In this document: one piece after another, positions 36,202 to 45,533 of the stretch
Layout: every line of letters starts with the position of its first letter
Position numbering within the stretch: the stretch's first letter is position 1
Source: Mycobacteriales bacterium
GTDB taxonomy: Bacteria > Actinomycetota > Actinomycetes > Mycobacteriales > SCTD01
DNA length: 64,000 bases
Assembly: GCA_030697205.1 (NCBI GenBank)
Contig: JAUYQP010000014.1
Span: forward strand, 60,895-124,894
Direction of reading: 5' to 3'
Translations under genes and position numbers: made by a program
The notes under the pieces: model-generated
The model's database searches: none
The model's input: the letters and a program-made list of their open reading frames with translations, nothing else
Told to the model about the DNA's origin: nothing

Positions 36202-37139
36202 TGGTCGCCGCTCCGCCCGTGAGCAGTGGGGTCGCGGCGGACCGGCACACCGCCGCGCTGGCAGCCAGCGTCGGATCCGGGGCGCTGGTGGCCCTGCAGG
36301 CGCGGGTCAACGGCGAGCTCGGCAGCCGGCTCGACGACGCGCTGCTCGCTGCCGTCGTGTCCTTCGGGACGGGGCTGGTCGCGGTCGCCCTCGTCGTGGG
36401 GCTGCGCCCGGCCGCCCGCGCGAAGCTCCCGGCCCTGCGCGACACCAGCTGGTGGCACCGGCTCGGCGGCCTCGGCGGTGCCGGTCTCGTCGCCGTCGGG
36501 GCCTACGCCGCCCCGCGGATCGGGGTCGCGCTGCTCACCGTCGGCATCGTCGCGGGCCAGACCACGGGCGGGCTCCTGGTGGACAGGGTGGGCCTCGGGC
36601 CCTCGGGTCGTCGGGCGTTCTCCACGGCCCGGGTGGCGGGTGCCGCGCTGTGCCTCGTCGCGGTCCTGGTCGCGGCCGCCGGCAAGGGCCTCGGCGACGC
36701 CGAGCCACTGCTGCTCGTCCTCGTCGTCGCCGCGGGTTTCGCCATCTCCGTGCAGCAGGCCCTCAACGGCCGGGTGCGGGCAGCCACCGGCGACGCCTCG
36801 GTCGCCACCCTGGTCAACTTCGTCGTCGGGACGACCGTGCTCGTCGCGGCCTGGCTCGTCGTCTCGCAGGTCACCGAGCGCGGTGACATCGACTGGCCTG
36901 GGCAGTGGTGGCTCTACGTCGGCGGACCGCTCGGTGCCACCTTCGTCGCCGTGGCCGCCGTCGTCGTCAAGCGGCTCGGGGTCCTGCGGCTCGGCCTCGC
37001 CGTCATCTCCGGCCAGCTGCTCGGAGCGGTCGTCCTCGACCTGGTCAGCCCCGCTGCCGACCACGGTGTCGCTGCGGCGACCCTGCTGGGCGCTGCCCTC
37101 ACGCTCGTCGCCGTGGTCGTCAGCGGTCGGTCGCGATGA
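36201..37139 (+). CDS. DMT-family transporter, DUF606/YdcZ type
   Basis: A 312-residue integral membrane protein with about ten hydrophobic segments in two homologous halves: AALAASVGSGALVALQARVNG in the first and AAGFAISVQQALNGRVRAAT in the second. The paired ALQARVNGELG/QQALNGRVRAAT motifs are typical of DUF606 transporters. Substrate unknown. GTG start shares a base with the hisG stop (TAGTG), so it is coupled to histidine synthesis; a PH-domain gene follows by ATGA overlap. Confidence 0.85.
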   Translation: MVAAPPVSSGVAADRHTAALAASVGSGALVALQARVNGELGSRLDDALLAAVVSFGTGLVAVALVVGLRPAARAKLPALRDTSWWHRLGGLGGAGLVAVGAYAAPRIGVALLTVGIVAGQTTGGLLVDRVGLGPSGRRAFSTARVAGAALCLVAVLVAAAGKGLGDAEPLLLVLVVAAGFAISVQQALNGRVRAATGDASVATLVNFVVGTTVLVAAWLVVSQVTERGDIDWPGQWWLYVGGPLGATFVAVAAVVVKRLGVLRLGLAVISGQLLGAVVLDLVSPAADHGVAAATLLGAALTLVAVVVSGRSR

Positions 37140-37606
37140 CCGCCCCCCTGGAGCTGCGCCCGCGACGGCTCGTGCGGACCGCCCGCGTCGCTGCGGGCCT
37201 CATCGTCGTCGTCTTCGTCGTCGTCGCGATCGCGCTGGGTCGCTCCGGCAGCGGCCCGGTCCGGCCCGGTCAGCTGCGCTTCGGCCTTCCGGATCAGCTC
37301 GCGATGGTCGGCCTCGGGCTGCTCGCCGCCGGCGCCGTCCTGCTCTTCACCCGCCCACGCGTGCTCGCCGACCGCGACGGCGTGCTCGTGCGCAACGTCC
37401 TCGGCGAGACGCGCCTGCCGTGGCAGGTCGTCACGGCGGTCCGGCTCGACGACGGCGCGCCCTGGGCCAGCCTCGACCTGGCCGACGACGACCAGCTCGC
37501 CGTCATGGCGCTGCAGACCAACGACGGCCAGCACGCCGTCGACGGCGTGCTCGCCCTGCGCCGGCTGCTCGCCGACAGCCGCGAGCCCCGCGACCCCACC
37601 TCCTGA
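37136..37606 (+). CDS. PH-domain membrane protein (low-molecular-weight antigen/CFP6-like)
   Basis: A 156-residue protein with two membrane segments (residues about 17-34 and 53-67) followed by a bacterial PH domain (RPRVLADRDGVLVRNVLGE, LPWQVVTAVRLDDGAPWASL). Actinobacteria commonly carry such a gene next to hisG. Function unknown; likely a membrane-associated structural or signalling role. ATG in an ATGA overlap with the transporter. It ends 120 bases before dacB. Confidence 0.8.
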   Translation: MTAPLELRPRRLVRTARVAAGLIVVVFVVVAIALGRSGSGPVRPGQLRFGLPDQLAMVGLGLLAAGAVLLFTRPRVLADRDGVLVRNVLGETRLPWQVVTAVRLDDGAPWASLDLADDDQLAVMALQTNDGQHAVDGVLALRRLLADSREPRDPTS

Positions 37607-37662
37607 GCGTCGGTCGACCCACGGCGCGTCGTACGCCGCCCACCGCCCGCGACCACGGCGGA

Positions 37663-37680
37663 CAGGGAAGACTGTCCCTG
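37663..37680. terminator. Hairpin after the PH-domain gene
   Basis: CAGGGA (37663-37668) and TCCCTG (37675-37680) form a six-bp hairpin about 60 bases after the PH-gene stop. Possibly the hisG operon terminator. Confidence 0.35.
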
Positions 37681-37682
37681 CG

Positions 37683-37706
37683 GGGGCTCCTCCCGCGAGG
37701 AGTCCC
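37683..37706. terminator. 10-bp hairpin just upstream of dacB
   Basis: GGGGCTCCTC (37683-37692) pairs with GAGGAGTCCC (37697-37706) around CCGC, with one G-T pair. It ends 20 bases before the dacB start, so it is either a terminator of the upstream operon or a structure at the dacB leader. Confidence 0.45.
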
Positions 37707-37726
37707 GCCGAACGGAAGACGTGGAC

Positions 37727-38989
37727 GTGCGACGCACCCCCCTGTTGATGGCTGCCATGCTGGGCCTGGTCCTCGCGGTCCCCGCCGATGCCCTGCAGCC
37801 CGACGCCGGCGCCGCGGCGGTCCCGGCCGCCCGCACGACGGCGACCTCCAGCGCCGCCAGTGACCTCGGCGCGCGGGTCAACACCGCGCTGTCGGCCGCA
37901 GGAGCCCCCACCATCGCGGCTGCCGTCGAGGTCGACGGGCTCGGGACCGTGCTCCGCCGCGACGCGGCCCACCAGCTGCCGCCGGCCTCCACCCAGAAGT
38001 CGTTCGTGTCCGGGGCGGCGCTGCTGAGGCTCGGGCCCGCGACCCGCTTCCGGACCGAGGTCGCCGCCCTCAGCGCGCCGGTCGGCGGGGTCGTGCAGGG
38101 CGACCTGTGGCTCGTCCCCGGGGGCGACCCCTACCTCACGACCAGCGGCCTGCGGGCGCTCGCGAAGGCCGTCCGGGCTGCGGGTGTCACCCGCGTCACC
38201 GGCGTCCTGCGCCTCGACGACAGCCGCTACGACGCCACGCGCCGGGCCGAGGGCTGGAAGCCCGAGTGGGTGCCCGAGGAGTCCGGCCCGCTGTCGTCCT
38301 TCGCCGTCGACGCCAACAGGTGGCGCAAGGACAGCGCCTTCCTCAACGACCCGGCGATGCCCAACGCGGTCAAGGCGCGCGACCTCATGCGCGCCGAGGG
38401 CATCCACATCGGCACGATCACCCGGCAGCGTCGGCCAGCGTCGGCGACCACCCTCGCAAGCGTCCAGAGCGGCCCGATGTCGGCGGTCGTGCGCCGGCTG
38501 CTCAAGCACTCCGACAACTTCGCCGCCGAGCTCGTCCTCAAGGAGGTCGGCCGGGTCGTCAGCGGCAAGGGGACCAGCGTCGACGGCCTCGCCGCGGTCC
38601 GGTCGGTCCTGGGCCAGCTCGGCGTCAAGGTCGGTGCAGGTGCCGACGGCTCCGGCCTGTCGGTCCACGACCGGCAGAACCCCGACAGCCAGGTCGCCCT
38701 CCTGCGGGTCCTCGACGCCTCCGAGGTCTCGGCCGCGTTCCGCGCCGCTCTGCCCGTCGCCTGCCGCGACGGCACCCTGAAGGAGCGGATGTGCGGCACC
38801 GCGGCGGAGGGTCGCGCCGCGGCCAAGACCGGCACCGTCACCGGGGTGCGCTGCCTCGCCGGCTACACCACCACCCGCAGCGGACGGGTCGTGCGCTTCG
38901 CCTTCCAGATCACCGGCGTCAAGGACGGCACCCGGGCCCGCAACGCCATGGACCGCGCGGTGGCGGTGCTCGCCGCCGCGACCGAGTGA
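37727..38989 (+). CDS. dacB: D-alanyl-D-alanine carboxypeptidase/endopeptidase (PBP4 type)
   Basis: Exported cell-wall enzyme of the S13 family. The 420-residue product has an N-terminal hydrophobic signal segment (LLMAAMLGLVLAVPADA) and the active-site trio: STQK (Ser and Lys, near residue 90), SDN (in HSDNFAAEL, near 262) and KTG (AAKTGTVTG, near 366). Start taken as GTG 37727, eight bases after GGAAG; GTG 37721 would sit too close to it. Preceded by two hairpins. Confidence 0.92.
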   Translation: MRRTPLLMAAMLGLVLAVPADALQPDAGAAAVPAARTTATSSAASDLGARVNTALSAAGAPTIAAAVEVDGLGTVLRRDAAHQLPPASTQKSFVSGAALLRLGPATRFRTEVAALSAPVGGVVQGDLWLVPGGDPYLTTSGLRALAKAVRAAGVTRVTGVLRLDDSRYDATRRAEGWKPEWVPEESGPLSSFAVDANRWRKDSAFLNDPAMPNAVKARDLMRAEGIHIGTITRQRRPASATTLASVQSGPMSAVVRRLLKHSDNFAAELVLKEVGRVVSGKGTSVDGLAAVRSVLGQLGVKVGAGADGSGLSVHDRQNPDSQVALLRVLDASEVSAAFRAALPVACRDGTLKERMCGTAAEGRAAAKTGTVTGVRCLAGYTTTRSGRVVRFAFQITGVKDGTRARNAMDRAVAVLAAATE

Positions 38990-38997
38990 ACGCCCAC

Positions 38998-39003
38998 TAG
39001 CCT
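38998..39003 (+). promoter_or_regulatory. -10 element of probable leaderless hydrolase promoter
   Basis: TAGCCT lies seven bases before the ATG at 39011, with no Shine-Dalgarno. Confidence 0.5.
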
Positions 39004-39010
39004 GCCGCGA

Positions 39011-39808
39011 ATGGGCACCCTCACACGACCTGACGGCGCTGTGCTGCGCTACGACGACACCGGCCCAGGCACCGGTGGCGACCACGAGCACGTCGTCGTG
39101 CTGAGCCACGGCCTGCTCATGGACCGCACCATGTTCGCGCCGCAGGTCGAGGCACTGCGCCACCGCGCGCGCTGCATCACCTGGGACGAGCGCGGGCACG
39201 GCGAGACGGACTACGACGGTGCGTTCTCCTACTGGGACAGCGCCGACGACGTCGTCGCTCTGCTCGACCACCTCGAGGTCGACCGGGCCGTCCTCGTCGG
39301 CATGAGCCAGGGCGGGTTCCTGTCGCTGCGGGCGGCGCTGCGCCACCCCGAGCGGGTCGCTGCTCTGGTGATGTACGACAGCCAGGCCGGTCCGGAGGAC
39401 CCCGCCGTCGCGCCGCTCTACGACGGCATGGCGGCGGCGTGGGCAGCCGACGGCGCCGACGAGGCCACCCTCGACTACGTCGCTCACGAGATCCTGGGCC
39501 CCGACGTCGACGCCGAGCCGTGGAAGCAGACCTGGCGCAGCCAGCCCCGCGAGCGCGCCGCCCAGGTCATCCGTCCCCTGCTCGACCGCGAGGACCTCAC
39601 CGACCGCCTCGGCGAGGTGGCCTGCCCGGTGCTTGTCGTGCACGGCACCGCCGACACCGCGATCCCCGTCGAGAAGGCCAGGGCCGTCGCCGACGGCGTC
39701 CGGGACTGCCGCGGCCTGGTCCTCGTCGAGGGGGCCGCCCACGCCGCCGGCCTGTCGCACCCCGACGAGGTCAACGCAGCGATCGCGGAGCTCCTGGACG
39801 ACCTGTGA
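39011..39808 (+). CDS. Alpha/beta-fold hydrolase
   Basis: A 265-residue alpha/beta hydrolase. The oxyanion-hole region is VVLSHGLLMDRTMF, the nucleophile elbow is GMSQGG (Ser near 99), the acid is in HGTADTAIPV and the His in EGAAHAAGLSHPDEV. Substrate cannot be inferred; many similar proteins are esterases or epoxide/lactone hydrolases. It is coupled to the next gene by a GTGA overlap. Confidence 0.85.
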   Translation: MGTLTRPDGAVLRYDDTGPGTGGDHEHVVVLSHGLLMDRTMFAPQVEALRHRARCITWDERGHGETDYDGAFSYWDSADDVVALLDHLEVDRAVLVGMSQGGFLSLRAALRHPERVAALVMYDSQAGPEDPAVAPLYDGMAAAWAADGADEATLDYVAHEILGPDVDAEPWKQTWRSQPRERAAQVIRPLLDREDLTDRLGEVACPVLVVHGTADTAIPVEKARAVADGVRDCRGLVLVEGAAHAAGLSHPDEVNAAIAELLDDL

Positions 39809-40587
39809 GCGACAGTGGGCCCGGCAGCCGGCTCGACACCGGCGCGGCCGACGAGCGGCTCGTCCGCGCTCTTGTCGCCTGGCGGGAGACCGGACAAGGG
39901 CGCTCCGAGGTCCTCGCGGCACTGTCCGGGGCGCGGGTCTTCGCGGCGATCACGGCCACCTCCACGGCCGAGCACGTCGACGCCGGGACAGGCCTGCGGG
40001 CAGAGTCGAGCGCCGACATGGCGCTGCTGACGCTGGTCACCGACGGCCACCGGGCCCTGCCGGTCTTCACCTCCACGGGGGCCCTGCAGCGCTGGCGGCT
40101 CGACGCGCGACCGGTCACCGTCCCCGGCGAGCAGGTCTGCGCGGCCGCCCTCGAGCAGGGCGCCGGGACGCTCCTGCTGGACCTCGACCTCGCGGTCACC
40201 GGGCAGGAGCTGGTCGACCTCTCCCGCGGCTACGTCCCCGTCACCGGGTCGTCGCTCGCCACCCGGGTCGCCGACAGGGGTACGACGCAGGGCTTCCGCA
40301 CGCCGGCCGACCCGCCGAAGGAGCTGCTCCGGGCGCTGGCCTCGGCGCTGTCCGGCGAGCCGGTCTCCGCCGCGCGGCTGCTCGACGGCCCGGACGGGCC
40401 GGTGCTCGGGGTGGTGCCCACCCTGCCGCTCGCCGCGGTCGAGCTCGCCGACCTCGCGCGGCGTCTCGTCGTACGCCTGGGTCCTGCTCTTCCGCCCGAG
40501 GGCCTCGACCTCGCGGTCGTCCCGCCCGACGGTCCTGGTGCCACGGTCCCGGGTCGGCTGACCAGACGGCTCAGACGGGGCCGGTGA
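39805..40587 (+). CDS. SseB-family protein
   Basis: A 260-residue cytoplasmic protein with an SseB N-terminal-domain pattern (RVFAAITATSTAEHVD, ADMALLTLVTDGHRALPVFTST, and a DLDLAVTGQELVDLSRGY-like segment). SseB-type domains are of uncertain function. GTG start in a GTGA overlap with the hydrolase. Its 3' end overlaps the convergent DUF1844 gene by 17 bases. Confidence 0.75.
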   Translation: MSDSGPGSRLDTGAADERLVRALVAWRETGQGRSEVLAALSGARVFAAITATSTAEHVDAGTGLRAESSADMALLTLVTDGHRALPVFTSTGALQRWRLDARPVTVPGEQVCAAALEQGAGTLLLDLDLAVTGQELVDLSRGYVPVTGSSLATRVADRGTTQGFRTPADPPKELLRALASALSGEPVSAARLLDGPDGPVLGVVPTLPLAAVELADLARRLVVRLGPALPPEGLDLAVVPPDGPGATVPGRLTRRLRRGR

Positions 40588-40957
40588 GCCGCTCGCCCGG
40601 GCCCTCGCCGGGGGCGTCGGGGGAGGGGCTGGCCTCGCGGAAGGCGCGCTGCAGGGACTGCAGGCCGTCGCGCAGCGGGTTGGCGTGGATGCCGAGGTCG
40701 GGCTTCGCGGCCGTCACCAGCCCGGCGAGCGCGGTGATGAGCTTGCGGGCCTCGTCGAGGTCGACGGCCTGCTCGCCCTCGTCGCCGAGTCCGAGCTTCA
40801 CCGCGGACGCGCTCATCAGGTGGACGGCGACGGTCGCGATGACCTCGGCGGCAGGCACGTCGGCCAGGTCGCGCTCCGCAGCGCTCGGGTCAGCGCTCGG
40901 GTCAGCGGCCGCGTCAGCGGTCGGGTGAGCGGTGGGATCGGTGTCAGGGGCGGGCAT
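40571..40957 (-). CDS. DUF1844-family protein
   Basis: A 128-residue protein: an Asp/Ala/Pro-rich disordered N-terminus, then the conserved DUF1844 core (AAEVIATVAVHLMSASAVKLGL, DLDEARKLITALAGLVTAA), then a variable tail. DUF1844 genes often sit divergently beside infC in Actinobacteria. Start chosen at ATG 40957, nine bases after AAGG; an in-frame start at 41041 would extend into the infC leader. Function unknown. Confidence 0.8.
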   Translation of the reverse strand: MPAPDTDPTAHPTADAAADPSADPSAAERDLADVPAAEVIATVAVHLMSASAVKLGLGDEGEQAVDLDEARKLITALAGLVTAAKPDLGIHANPLRDGLQSLQRAFREASPSPDAPGEGPGERLTGPV

Positions 40958-40962
40958 GCTGC

Positions 40963-41160
40963 TACCCTTGCAGGGCGACCCGGCCCCGGCCTGCCCGGGG
41001 TCGTGCAAGCGGAGGCCCCACCTCCCACCCGCTCGGCTCACGCTGACGGGTCCGGTCGGCCGTCAGGGCACGTCCCTGGTGGCTGTTCGAGTGTGGGCCC
41101 TGCGCGACGCGCGGGGCCCTTCGCCGTGAAGGGGCCCGCTCCACTGTCACTGGAGGCCCC
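40963..41160 (+). promoter_or_regulatory. infC leader with competing GGGCCC hairpins
   Basis: TACCCT (40963-40968) is a -10 candidate, giving an about 190-base leader. Three self-complementary GGGCCC boxes (41095-41100, 41114-41119, 41132-41137) permit mutually exclusive stems: box 1 with 2 (extended by GCG/CGC) or box 2 with 3 (extended by CCCTTC/GAAGGG around GCCGT). This resembles an attenuator or L20-responsive switch for infC-rpmI-rplT. No U-run follows. GGAGG at 41152-41156 is the infC ribosome-binding site. Confidence 0.45.
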
Positions 41161-41790
41161 ATCAGCGCAGAACCCAGGATCAACGACCGGATCCGCGTCC
41201 CCGAGGTGCGGCTGGTCGGTCCGAACGGCGAGCAGGTCGGCATCGTTGCCATCCACGAGGCCCTGAAGCTGGCCCAGGAGAGCGATCTCGACCTGGTCGA
41301 GGTCGCTCCGATGGCGCGGCCACCGGTGTGCAAGCTCATGGACTACGGCAAGTTCAAGTACGAGTCGGCGCAGAAGGCGCGTGAGGCCCGCAAGAACCAG
41401 GTCCTCACCGTCATCAAGGAGATGAAGCTCCGCCCGAAGATCGACCCGCACGACTACGAGACCAAGAAGGGCCACGTCGTCCGCTTCCTCAAGGCCGGCG
41501 ACAAGGTCAAGATCACGATCATGTTCCGCGGTCGCGAGCAGTCCCGCCCCGAGCTGGGGTTCCGGCTGCTGCAGCGCCTCGCGACCGACGTCGCGGAGCT
41601 CGGCTCCGTGGAGTCGGCCCCGAAGCAGGACGGCCGCAACATGATCATGGTCCTGGCCCCGCACAAGAGCAGCGCCGACCTCAAGAAGGCCGCCCGCGAC
41701 GGTGCGGACGCCCCGACGTCCGAGCTGACCAGCGATCTGACGACCGGCGTGACGCACGACGAGACAGACACCCCCGCTCCCGAGGCGTGA
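41161..41790 (+). CDS. infC: Translation initiation factor IF-3, ATC start
   Basis: Checks start-codon pairing and keeps the 30S subunit free. The 209-residue product begins [20 protein letters not shown], conserved in IF-3, at an ATC codon four bases after GGAGG; the GTG at 41206 would remove this segment. AUU/AUC starts of infC let IF-3 repress its own synthesis, since it rejects non-standard starts. N-domain, Lys-rich linker ([13 protein letters not shown]), C-domain ([18 protein letters not shown]) and an acidic tail are in order. Confidence 0.95.
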   Translation: MSAEPRINDRIRVPEVRLVGPNGEQVGIVAIHEALKLAQESDLDLVEVAPMARPPVCKLMDYGKFKYESAQKAREARKNQVLTVIKEMKLRPKIDPHDYETKKGHVVRFLKAGDKVKITIMFRGREQSRPELGFRLLQRLATDVAELGSVESAPKQDGRNMIMVLAPHKSSADLKKAARDGADAPTSELTSDLTTGVTHDETDTPAPEA

Positions 41791-41825
41791 ACCTCGGGGG
41801 ACGACCCCAGTAAGGACTGACGGCG

Positions 41826-42020
41826 ATGCCCAAGCAGAAGACCCACAGCGGCGCGAAGAAGCGCTTCAAGGTGACCGGGACCGGCAAGATCCTGCACGAG
41901 CGCGCGGGCAAGCGGCACCTGCTCGAGCGCAAGGCGAGCAAGCTCACCCGCCGACTCTCCGGCACCGCGGAGCTCGCCCCCGGCGACGCCGCCAAGGTCA
42001 AGAAGCTCCTGGGCCGCTAG
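41826..42020 (+). CDS. rpmI: 50S ribosomal protein L35
   Basis: Basic 64-residue ribosomal protein ([20 protein letters not shown] start, [20 protein letters not shown] core). ATG with AAGGA nine bases upstream. Second gene of the infC-rpmI-rplT operon. Confidence 0.98.
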   Translation: MPKQKTHSGAKKRFKVTGTGKILHERAGKRHLLERKASKLTRRLSGTAELAPGDAAKVKKLLGR

Positions 42021-42050
42021 CCCTCTCCCGACGACAGACAGGAACACGAA

Positions 42051-42446
42051 GTGGCACGCGTCAAGAGGGCCGTCAACGCCCACAAGAAGCGCCGTGAGGT
42101 CCTCGACCTCGCCAGCGGCTACCGCGGTCAGCGCAGCCGGCTCTACCGCAAGGCCAAGGAGCAGCTGCTCCACAGCGCGACCTACGAGTACCGCGACCGC
42201 AAGAAGCGCAAGGGCGACTTCCGGCAGCTGTGGATCACCCGCATCAACGCCGCTGCGCGCGAGAACGGCATGACCTACAACCGCCTCATCCAGGGCCTCA
42301 AGCTCGCGGGCGTCGAGGTGGACCGCAAGGTCCTCGCCGACCTCGCGGTCACCGACGCGCCGGCCTTCGCCGCGCTCGTCGAGCTGGCCCGCGCCGCCCT
42401 GCCGGCGCCGAGCGTCGGCGGGCCGGTCACCCAGAAGGCGTCCTGA
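42051..42446 (+). CDS. rplT: 50S ribosomal protein L20
   Basis: Assembly ribosomal protein and, in several bacteria, repressor of its own operon by binding the leader RNA. The 131-residue product ([59 protein letters not shown]) is full length. GTG 42051. Its stop overlaps the next gene at CTGA. Confidence 0.98.
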   Translation: MARVKRAVNAHKKRREVLDLASGYRGQRSRLYRKAKEQLLHSATYEYRDRKKRKGDFRQLWITRINAAARENGMTYNRLIQGLKLAGVEVDRKVLADLAVTDAPAFAALVELARAALPAPSVGGPVTQKAS

Positions 42447-43252
42447 GCCAGCCCGACCTCACGTCCACCCGCTCCCCGCGGGTGGCCGCCGTGAAGCGAC
42501 TGCACCGCCGCTCGGCCCGCGTGGCCGAGCGGCGGTTCGTCGTCGAGGGGCCGCAGGCGGTGCGCGAGGCGCTTGAGGACGGCGGGCTGCTGGAGCTGTT
42601 CACCACCGACGCCGACCACCCGCTCGCCCGGCAGGCACTGGCCGCCGGCACCGAGGTCGTCACCGTCTCCGCGGCGGTCCTCGGCGCGATGGCCGAGACC
42701 GTCACCCCGCAGGGTCTGCTCGGCACCGCGCCGCTGCGGGCCGCGGACCTCGGGGCGCTGACCTCGGCGCGGCTCGTCGTGGTCCTCGAGGACGTGAGCG
42801 ACCCCGGCAACGCTGGCACCGTCATCCGTACCGCCGACGCGGCGGGTGCCGACGCCGTCGTGCTCACGGCGGGCTCGGTCGACCCCCACAACGGCAAGTG
42901 CGTGCGGGCGACCGCCGGCTCGTTGTTCCACCTGCCCGTGGTCTGCGGGCCCTCCGTGGCCGAGGCCGTCGCGGCCGCCCGGGCCGCGGGGCTGCAGGTG
43001 CTGGCCACCAGCGGCACCGCGAGCGACGACCTCGACGACCTCGCCGACGCCGGTGCGCTCGCCGGGCCCACCGCCTGGCTGCTGGGCAACGAGGCCGCGG
43101 GCCTGAGTCCCGAGGCGCTCGCGCTGGCCGACCGCAGTGTGCGGATTCCGCTGCACGGCCGGGCCGAGTCGCTCAACCTCGCGACGGCCGCCGCGGTCTG
43201 CCTCTACGCCACGGCGCGTGCCCAGCGTCGCGCGGACCCCCTTTCGCCGTAG
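42443..43252 (+). CDS. TrmH/SpoU-family RNA methyltransferase, apparent CTG start
   Basis: SPOUT-class 2'-O-methyltransferase acting on tRNA or rRNA. The product (269 residues from CTG 42443) opens [20 protein letters not shown], matching family N-termini; the CTG overlaps the rplT stop (CTGA) and has AGAAGG four bases upstream. GTG 42482 is the alternative and would drop 13 residues. SAM-binding knot motifs are [35 protein letters not shown] and [20 protein letters not shown]. Target not identified. Confidence 0.9.
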   Translation: MSQPDLTSTRSPRVAAVKRLHRRSARVAERRFVVEGPQAVREALEDGGLLELFTTDADHPLARQALAAGTEVVTVSAAVLGAMAETVTPQGLLGTAPLRAADLGALTSARLVVVLEDVSDPGNAGTVIRTADAAGADAVVLTAGSVDPHNGKCVRATAGSLFHLPVVCGPSVAEAVAAARAAGLQVLATSGTASDDLDDLADAGALAGPTAWLLGNEAAGLSPEALALADRSVRIPLHGRAESLNLATAAAVCLYATARAQRRADPLSP

Positions 43253-43282
43253 AGTGCGCCTGACACGAGCGGGTGGAGGGAG

Positions 43283-44368
43283 GTGGCGGCGCGCGTGAGC
43301 GACAGCGGCGTGGACAAGAGCGCCTACGACGACCTCCCCGACGGCGTCCTCGTGGCTGACGAGGCCGGCCGGGTCGTGCTCGTCAACCCTGTGGCGGCCC
43401 GGCTGCTCGCGACCCCGGCCGACAGCGCCGTCGGCCGCGACTACCGCGAGGTCCTCCCGCTGCTCGACGAGCAGAGCCGTGACTGGTGGTCCTGCACCGA
43501 CCCCTACGCCGGGATGGCGTCGCGGACCCGCCAGCCCGAGCGCCAGCTGCAGCTCGGCAGCGGTCCGGCCGCCGGCCGGGACCTGCTCGTCACGGCGTCC
43601 TACGTCCGCGACGACCAGCGACGACTGGTGCGCCTCGTCGTCGTCCTGCGCGACACCGTTGCCCGTGAGCGGCTCGAGCGCTCCCGGGCCAACCTCGTCT
43701 CGACGGTCGCCCACGAGCTGCGCTCGCCGCTCACCAGTGTCAAGGGCTTCACCGCCACCCTGTTGGCGAAGTGGGAGCGGTTCAACGACGACCAGAAGAA
43801 GGTCATGCTCCAGACGGTCAACGCCGACGCTGACCGCGTCACGCGCCTGATCTCGGAGCTGCTCGACGTGAGCCGCATCGATGCCGGTCGGCTCGAGATG
43901 CGCAAGCAGGTCGTCGACGTCCCGGCCGCGGTCCGCAAGATCGTGGCCGGTCGGGTGGCCTCCGGTGACGCCGAGGACCGCTTCAGCGTCGTCGAGACGC
44001 CGGGCCTGCCCGAGATGTGGGTCGACCCCGACAAGCTCCAGCAGGTGGTCGGCAACCTCGTCGAGAACGCCCTGCGCCACGGAGAGGGCCACGTGAGCAT
44101 CACCGTCGGCCCGGTCGAGCTCTCAGGTGGCACCGGCTGCGAGGTGACCGTCGCCGACGAGGGCGAGGGCATCCCCGAGGCCACGGCCTCCCGGGTCTTC
44201 ACCCGCTTCTGGCGGGGCGGCGACCGTCGCGGCGGCACCGGTCTCGGCCTCTACATCGTCAAGGGCCTCGTCGAGGCGCACGGCGGCAGCGTCGAGGTGC
44301 AGCGCGCCCCCAGCGGGGGAGCGCTGTTCCGATTCGTGCTGCCCGCCGGCACGCCCTCCTTCGTCTAG
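43283..44368 (+). CDS. Soluble PAS-domain sensor histidine kinase
   Basis: A 361-residue kinase without membrane segments. PAS-like region (DGVLVADEAGRVVLVNPVAAR, residues about 20-110), HisKA (STVAHELRSPLTSVKGF, His near 150), then HATPase with N-box NLVENALRHG, G1 VADEGEGIPE and G2 RGGTGLGLYIVKGLVEAHGG. No response regulator is adjacent; orphan regulators at 30.9 and 54.8 kb are possible partners. A TAGAGT -10 (43250-43255) and GGAGG lead to GTG 43283 (or 43295). Confidence 0.9.
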   Translation: MAARVSDSGVDKSAYDDLPDGVLVADEAGRVVLVNPVAARLLATPADSAVGRDYREVLPLLDEQSRDWWSCTDPYAGMASRTRQPERQLQLGSGPAAGRDLLVTASYVRDDQRRLVRLVVVLRDTVARERLERSRANLVSTVAHELRSPLTSVKGFTATLLAKWERFNDDQKKVMLQTVNADADRVTRLISELLDVSRIDAGRLEMRKQVVDVPAAVRKIVAGRVASGDAEDRFSVVETPGLPEMWVDPDKLQQVVGNLVENALRHGEGHVSITVGPVELSGGTGCEVTVADEGEGIPEATASRVFTRFWRGGDRRGGTGLGLYIVKGLVEAHGGSVEVQRAPSGGALFRFVLPAGTPSFV

Positions 44369-45532
<1,164 letters not shown>

Positions 45533-45533
45533 G

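Noticed and set aside
36914..39922. Thousand-codon minus-strand frame over dacB and its neighbours
   Set aside because: Crosses several conserved plus-strand genes and has no recognisable domain; a shadow of GC-biased third positions.
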